56,507 nt of DNA from an uncultured Oscillospiraceae bacterium. GTDB lineage: Bacteria; Bacillota; Clostridia; Oscillospirales; Oscillospiraceae. Shown here piece after piece: positions 53,601 through 56,507 of the stretch (positions within the stretch are counted from its first letter, which is position 1; every line of letters begins with the position of its first letter). The notes below the pieces were generated by a model, which made no database searches, was not told where the DNA came from, and worked only from the letters and a program-made list of their open reading frames with translations. Made by a program: the position numbers and the translations under genes. The stretch covers positions 1 to 56,507 of the forward strand of contig CATZRD010000010.1 in the NCBI GenBank assembly GCA_958423465.1, written 5' to 3'.

Positions 53601-54135
53601 CTTCCCCCGGCCCCGGTTCCTGGAGGGGGAGGCCCCCCTCACCCCCAGCCAGCGGGGCACCGCCACCCATCTGGTGATGCAGTACCTGCCTCTGGACGCC
53701 GACCCGGCGGACACGGTGAGAGATCTGGTGGACCGCCGCCTCCTCACCCGGGCGCAGGGGGAGGCGGTGGATCTTGACGCCATCCGTCGGTTTCTGGCCT
53801 CGCCTCTGGCGGAGGAGCTGCGGCGGGCGGACAGCGTCCAGCGGGAGTACCGCTTCAGCATCCTGGTCCCCGCCTCGGACTACTTTCCCCAGGCGGCGGA
53901 GGGGGAGGAACTGCTGCTCCAGGGCGTGGTGGACCTCTTCGCCCGGACGGCGGAGGGGATCCTGGTGGTGGATTTCAAGACAGACTATGTAACGGAAGAG
54001 ACCCTGGCGGAGAAGGCGGCCTACTACCGGCCCCAGCTCACCGCCTACAGCGCCGCCCTGGAGCGGATTCTGGGCGAGCCGGTGGTCCGCCGGGCGCTCT
54101 ACTTCTTCCGCACCGGCGACACGGTGGAGGTGTAG
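50605..54135 (+). CDS. addA: ATP-dependent helicase/nuclease subunit A
   Basis: A 1176-residue UvrD-family helicase fused to a RecB-like nuclease. Helicase motifs: Q motif LTERQQAAVD, Walker A SAAAGSGKT, motif II VMVDEYQDTNQ, motif III GDVKQSIYRFR, and SIHRSKGLEFPIVIL. The C-terminal nuclease has VVDFKTDYV with QLTAYS. With AddB it processes double-strand breaks for RecA loading. Start overlaps addB; translation should be coupled. Length usual. Confidence 0.96.
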   Translation: MPIQLTERQQAAVDRRGGGLLVSAAAGSGKTKVLVQRLLDRCLGDEGADVDQFLIITYTRAAAAELRCRIAQELTDRMADAPDDRRLRRQLLRVYRADIKTIDAFCTSLVRENIHLLPDREGLSLSQDFRVLDDAEAALLRRQVLPRVLEDFYEDLTPGGAQLADSFGFGRDDRALEELVLELYDKLQCHAYPLRWLAEQMAQWRDPASGGGDGPYGRLLRRGLARKARHWAETLARSLEEARCDSALEAAYGGAFAQGMESLRALAEAAEAGWDRVSAAAPVWPRLKAARKCASPELKAMLQSRWARCKREMDAALKPFAVTDAQAAEDMARAAPAMEALGELCGAFSRAYAREKLRRNAADFSDQEHFAVQLLIGPDGQPTETARTVAGRYREVMVDEYQDTNQVQNAIFDALSDGGRRLFAVGDVKQSIYRFRLADPGIFLEKYETFPDDREAAEGEPCRVLLSRNFRSRQPVLDAVNFVFGAVMSRDMGEMDYGGDERLNFGADYLPPREDCGTEFHLIGTDAPGRPLTEARFVARRIRRLLEEGYSVTDEAGGLRPCRGSDIVVLLRSPGSRLRWYARAMEEEGIPCSTGESEDFFSNMEVAVTYSLLQILDNPRQDVPLISVLRSPVFGFTPDRLAVIRGNHPSGDFYDALAACPDQDCRDFLALLEELRLESKDMSVYRLIWRLYDRLNIPAIFGAMSGGEGRRENLVAFSQYAQRFEAAGYKGLFAFVSHLRFLLENGRQPAAAGSDGEGVRIMSIHRSKGLEFPIVILADLSHAFNREDLQAPVLVHPQLGLGPMFVDLDRRLRYPTLARRAVESAMDREARSEEMRVLYVAMTRAKEKLILVASMKNAPRRLGDLTALSALPVPPETVAGARSMAEWILLPLLRRREAAPLRAAAGMEEGLFAPMEDTPWQVYYHGDGEEPLPAAAPADREETPPVGEETADREALDFVYPWATECLMPSKLTATQLKGRWADSEIAEHTAAGAYVPEDFPRPRFLEGEAPLTPSQRGTATHLVMQYLPLDADPADTVRDLVDRRLLTRAQGEAVDLDAIRRFLASPLAEELRRADSVQREYRFSILVPASDYFPQAAEGEELLLQGVVDLFARTAEGILVVDFKTDYVTEETLAEKAAYYRPQLTAYSAALERILGEPVVRRALYFFRTGDTVEV

Positions 54136-54177
54136 GCCGTTTCCTGCGGAAAAACAGGAAAAAAGTGAAATTTGCTC

Positions 54178-54206
54178 TTGCTTTTCCCGACGGCCTATGG
54201 TACACT
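54178..54206 (+). promoter_or_regulatory. rplS promoter
   Basis: TTGCTT (54178-54183), 17-bp spacer, TACACT (54201-54206), with an extended -10 TGG just upstream. Confidence 0.75.
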
Positions 54207-54212
54207 ATCATA

Positions 54213-54292
54213 GCAATAAAGGGCGGTCCTCTGCCGAGTGGGTCTGGCCAGCGAGCCGTGGGACCCGGAAAAACCGTTAAGAACGCCTATAA
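54213..54292 (+). promoter_or_regulatory. structured 5' leader of rplS
   Basis: An approximately 100-nt leader between the promoter and rplS that can fold: outer pairing of GGGCGGT (from 54220) with ACCG...CGCC (to about 54290) and an inner hairpin GGGTC...GACCC around 54240-54271. Ribosomal-protein leaders that bind L19 are known in Bacilli and relatives; this is a candidate, not a confirmed match. Confidence 0.45.
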
Positions 54293-54310
54293 AGTAGGAG
54301 GAAAATTCCC

Positions 54311-54649
54311 ATGGATCTCATCAAAGAGCTGACGAAATCCCAGATCAAGGAGATGCCCGCCATCGAGGTCGGCGACACCGTCAAGGTGCACGTCAAGGTC
54401 AAGGAGGGCGCCCGGGAGCGTATCCAGGTGTTCGAGGGCACCATCATCGCCAAGAAGCACGGCGGCATCGAGGAGACCGTCACCGTGCGCCGCGTGTCCT
54501 ACGGCGTTGGCGTGGAAAAGGTGTTCCCCATCCACTCTCCCACCATCGACAAGATCGAGGTCGTCCGCCACGGCGTCGTCCGCCGGGCCAAGCTGTACTA
54601 CCTGCGCGACCGCGTGGGCAAGTCCGCCAAGCTGCGGGAGAAGCTGTAA
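54311..54649 (+). CDS. rplS: 50S ribosomal protein L19
   Basis: A 112-residue ribosomal protein at the 30S-50S interface. The KOW-like body GDTVKVHVKVKEGARERIQVFEGTIIAK-type sequence is visible as VKVKEGARERIQVFEG and the end RRAKLYYLRDRVGKSAKLRE is diagnostic. RBS AGGAGG at about 54296. A normal length; single gene with its own promoter and terminator. Confidence 0.98.
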   Translation: MDLIKELTKSQIKEMPAIEVGDTVKVHVKVKEGARERIQVFEGTIIAKKHGGIEETVTVRRVSYGVGVEKVFPIHSPTIDKIEVVRHGVVRRAKLYYLRDRVGKSAKLREKL

Positions 54650-54670
54650 GGCGAAATTCCATAGGAGACC

Positions 54671-54700
54671 GCCCGGCAGAGTGCTCTGCCGGGCGTTTTT
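54671..54700 (+). terminator. rplS terminator
   Basis: Eleven-bp GC stem (54671-54681 with 54684-54694) with a two-base centre, then T5 (54696-54700), 22 bp after the rplS stop. Confidence 0.9.
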
Positions 54701-54794
54701 CCGTGCCGCCGGACTGTTCCGGGGCCGCCTTCTTTCTTTGACGTATGTCCGCCGCCGGGGCCGGGCAAACTGGAAGGGGAGAGGTGGTGATAGG

Positions 54795-54986
54795 ATGCCG
54801 GAGAGCGAATTCAGGCCCGAGACACCCCTGGGTCTGGGCATGGCTCTGGCGGAGGACCCCCGGGCCATGGCCTACTACGCGGGGCTGAACCCGGAGGAGC
54901 GGGAGGTGGTCATCGACCAGGCCCGCTGCATCCGTTCCAAGGAGCTGATGCGCCAGTTCGTCTACGAGCTGGGCCGGGAGAAGTAG
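54795..54986 (+). CDS. small hypothetical protein
   Basis: A 63-residue protein, probably real: GGAGAGGTGG precedes the ATG and the reading frame has the local codon bias. It reads PETPLGLGMALAEDPRAMAYY near the start and then two short helices (GLNPEEREVVIDQARCI, RSKELMRQFVYELG). The form resembles small conserved proteins of Oscillospiraceae, but I do not recognise a named family and assign no function. It is between the rplS terminator and a convergent hairpin. Confidence 0.65.
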   Translation: MPESEFRPETPLGLGMALAEDPRAMAYYAGLNPEEREVVIDQARCIRSKELMRQFVYELGREK

Positions 54987-54994
54987 GAACGGCA

Positions 54995-55026
54995 GCGCCG
55001 CCCGCCTCTCATCAGGCGGGCGGCGC
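54995..55026. terminator. convergent hairpin
   Basis: Perfect 13-bp stem (54995-55007 with 55014-55026, loop ctcatc) between the small gene and leftward niaR. No strong T tract on either side, so terminator function is likely but weak. Confidence 0.6.
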
Positions 55027-55045
55027 AGTCTGAGAAATGCCCCGC

Positions 55046-55552
55046 TTATTCCTCCCACAGAAACCCGGCGTCGGACAGCTCCCGGGCGCAGCGCCGGAAG
55101 GCGGCCTCGTCGGGGCAGAGGAGGGTGTGGAGGTGGACCCCCTCCGTCAGCAGGGACAGGGGCCGGGCCTGGGCGGCCTTGGCGATGAATTGGCCCACGT
55201 CGTAGCGGCTGCGCAGGTGGAGGGAGCCGGTGAGCTGGCCGTACACCGGGTGGGCCACCACCACGTCCAGCACGGCGCACCCGTTGTCCACCATAATGTT
55301 CAGCTCCCGCTCCATATCCTCGGCGGTGTGGCGGCAGACCACCTGGCGGCGCAGGCCAGTCTCCTGCCGCTGGAGCAGATAGCCCCTGGGGGTGGCGGCG
55401 ATCTCCGCCCCGGCGGCCCGCAGCAGGGCCACGTCCCCCACCACGATCTGGCGGCTGACATGGAAAGACCGGGCCAGGCTGGAGGCGCTGACAGGCTCCG
55501 CCTCCCGCTCCAGCCGGTCCAGCAGGGCTTCGCGGCGCTCCTCGCTGGTCAT
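55046..55552 (-). CDS. niaR: NiaR-type nicotinate-responsive repressor
   Basis: A 168-residue regulator with an N-terminal HTH_11 domain (residues 3-55, LARSFHVSRQIVVGDVALLR) and a C-terminal 3H domain with three conserved histidine regions: CRHTAEDME, VAHPVYGQL and EGVHLHTLL. NiaR (YrxA) represses NAD-precursor synthesis and niacin uptake genes when nicotinate is present. Start at 55552 follows GGAGG; an upstream in-frame ATG lies on the promoter -10 and is rejected. No niacin gene is next to it here. Confidence 0.93.
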   Translation of the reverse strand: MTSEERREALLDRLEREAEPVSASSLARSFHVSRQIVVGDVALLRAAGAEIAATPRGYLLQRQETGLRRQVVCRHTAEDMERELNIMVDNGCAVLDVVVAHPVYGQLTGSLHLRSRYDVGQFIAKAAQARPLSLLTEGVHLHTLLCPDEAAFRRCARELSDAGFLWEE

Positions 55553-55586
55553 AGGGCAGGCCTCCTTCCCGGTTGATATTGCTTTC

Positions 55587-55615
55587 ATTGTATCACCTTC
55601 GGCGGCGGTCCGCAA
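55587..55615 (-). promoter_or_regulatory. niaR promoter
   Basis: On the minus strand TTGCGG (plus 55610-55615), 17-bp spacer, TACAAT (plus 55587-55592). Confidence 0.7.
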
Positions 55616-55654
55616 CGCAAAAAAATCTTAAAAAATTTTACCGCCCATTTCCGC

Positions 55655-55683
55655 TTGATTTGCCGGGAAAGGGCGGCTATACT
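55655..55683 (+). promoter_or_regulatory. promoter of the HD-domain gene
   Basis: TTGATT (55655-55660), 17-bp spacer, TATACT (55678-55683), 54 bp before the coding start. It is back-to-back with the niaR promoter. Confidence 0.75.
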
Positions 55684-55737
55684 GTAAGGTGCGGCGGGGG
55701 AAAAAACCCAGATGGCCGCGGGAAGGAGAGGGCTTCC

Positions 55738-56256
55738 ATGCTTCAGAGCTTTGAGGAGATGACGGCGGATATTCTGGACCACCCTCTGTTCCAGGAACTG
55801 CGGGAGATGCCCCACCACGGGGGCGATAACTCCCTCTATATCCACTCGGTGGACACGGCGAAGTGCGCCTACCGCCTGGCCGCCCGGCTGAGGATGCCGC
55901 CGGAGCGGGTGCGGTCCGTGACCCGGGCGGCGCTGCTCCACGACTTTTTCGGCTACGACTGGCAGGGGGAGGAGCACCGGCGCTTCCTGCGCAAATATTC
56001 CGGCCTCCGCCGGGTCACCCATATGCACGCCTTTATCCACGGGGCCCTGGCGGCCCGCCGGGCCGACCGGGTGTTCGGCCTGAGCCAGCGGCAGCGCTCC
56101 GCCATTACCAGCCACATGTTCCCCCTGGCCCCGGTGCCCAAAAATTCCGAGGCCTGGGTGCTGACTCTGGCGGATAAGGTGGTGGCCTCCCGGGAGATGG
56201 GGGAGACCGCCGCGTGGCATATGCGGAAGTGGCGCCGGGCGCTGGCCTCCCGGTAA
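55738..56256 (+). CDS. HD-domain phosphohydrolase
   Basis: A 172-residue protein with an HD-type metal site: H37 or nearby in YIHSVDTAKCAYRLA and the HD pair in ALLHDFFGYD, followed by a later His (MHAFIHGALAARRAD) and Asp (TLADKVV). Proteins of this kind are uncharacterised phosphohydrolases, often annotated as HD family or YfbR-like; the exact substrate is unknown. ATG at 55738 follows GGAAGGAGAGG; the upstream in-frame stretch overlaps the promoter. Confidence 0.88.
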   Translation: MLQSFEEMTADILDHPLFQELREMPHHGGDNSLYIHSVDTAKCAYRLAARLRMPPERVRSVTRAALLHDFFGYDWQGEEHRRFLRKYSGLRRVTHMHAFIHGALAARRADRVFGLSQRQRSAITSHMFPLAPVPKNSEAWVLTLADKVVASREMGETAAWHMRKWRRALASR

Positions 56257-56267
56257 AGACCTCATTC

Positions 56268-56311
56268 AAACAGCGCTCCCGGCGTCAGGACCGACGCCGG
56301 GAGCGCTGTTT
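56268..56311 (+). terminator. terminator of the HD-domain gene
   Basis: Perfect 19-bp stem (56268-56286 with 56293-56311, loop aggacc) 11 bp after the stop. Confidence 0.85.
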
Positions 56312-56334
56312 CTGTGCTGGCGGCGGCAAGGCCG

Positions 56335-56370
56335 CGCCGGACCGGCCCGCGGGGGCCGGTCCGGCGTTTT
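56335..56370. terminator. second terminator-like hairpin
   Basis: Perfect 14-bp stem (56335-56348 with 56353-56366, loop gcgg) followed by T4 on the plus strand. It is next to the end of a leftward gene, so the pair of hairpins separates convergent units. Confidence 0.7.
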
Positions 56371-56374
56371 ACTG

Positions 56375-56507
56375 TCAGCCCGCCAGATAGCGGTATTTGG
56401 TGAGAACGGTATAGATGAGGCTGGCAATGTCGGCGGGGAGATCGTTGGTCCCATCCAGGTCGATCTCTTCCACCCGGCCGTTCAGCCGCACCAGCACCCG
56501 GCTGCCC
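56375..56507 (-). CDS. 3' end of a leftward gene, partial
   Basis: An open frame enters from the right edge and ends with TGA at 56375-56377. The visible 43 residues read GSRVLVRLNGRVEEIDLDGT... and end ...VLTKYRYLAG, with the GC-rich third positions of a real gene here and a terminator directly after. Family not recognisable from so short a piece. Confidence 0.6.
   Translation of the reverse strand, partial: GSRVLVRLNGRVEEIDLDGTNDLPADIASLIYTVLTKYRYLAG

Overview
The window looks like chromosomal DNA from a GC-rich member of the Clostridia, most likely a gut Oscillospiraceae relative (Flavonifractor/Intestinimonas/Oscillibacter type). This is inferred from strongly GC-biased third codon positions, Firmicutes-type genes (hprK, rapZ-yvcK-whiA, addAB, hisZ, niaR, a yerC-type TrpR-like regulator, a T-box leader, a CD1247-type zinc-ribbon protein, a DUF4250 protein) and hairpin-mosaic intergenic repeats. 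No species can be named from the sequence alone. No rRNA, tRNA, CRISPR array, transposase, integrase or phage gene was seen.

Layout. 1-2.8 kb: a hairpin-rich repeat region, a zinc-ribbon protein, a DUF362 protein and an HTH regulator with an unusual glycine pentad-repeat tail. 2.85-9.2 kb: a strong promoter and T-box leader, then a DUF3887-like lipoprotein, a membrane-anchored alpha/beta hydrolase, alaS, a 57-residue DUF4250 gene and a HIT protein. 9.4-24 kb: an accessory catabolic cluster. It comprises an alkaline-phosphatase-superfamily hydrolase divergent from an FGGY kinase over overlapping antiparallel promoters, a DeoR-type regulator, then a long rightward gene train: PhnW-like aminotransferase, two sugar-type ABC permeases, solute-binding lipoprotein, PHP hydrolase, metallo-beta-lactamase-fold protein, MlrC-like protein, LarA-type nickel racemase and glycerate kinase. 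24-32.8 kb: a complete leftward histidine operon (yerC-hisZGDCBHAF-hisIE-hisJ) behind a promoter that carries a perfect 10-bp inverted repeat. 33-34.3 kb: an AraC-type regulator and rpmB. 34.5-44.7 kb: hprK, a ROK sugar kinase, murB, rapZ, yvcK, whiA, an MBL-fold protein and dnaE. 44.8-54.1 kb: a secreted M3-type metallopeptidase with S-layer-homology repeats, divergent from addB-addA. 54.2-56.5 kb: rplS with a structured leader, a small conserved-looking protein, niaR, an HD-domain protein and the 3' end of a further leftward gene.

How it works together. The most notable region is 9.4-24 kb. The genes imply import of a small, probably acidic or conjugated carbohydrate-like compound by an ABC importer whose ATPase is not encoded here. 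Cytoplasmic hydrolases and an aminotransferase would then process it, a nickel-pincer 2-hydroxyacid racemase/epimerase would interconvert stereoisomers, and glycerate kinase would deliver phosphoglycerate to glycolysis. The exact substrate cannot be read from the sequence. Shared motifs in the two intergenic control regions make the local DeoR protein the natural regulator candidate. The other regions are mainly housekeeping, with some less usual control elements: a T-box separated from alaS by two exported or membrane proteins, the yerC/his operator, and repeat elements inserted in intergenic space.
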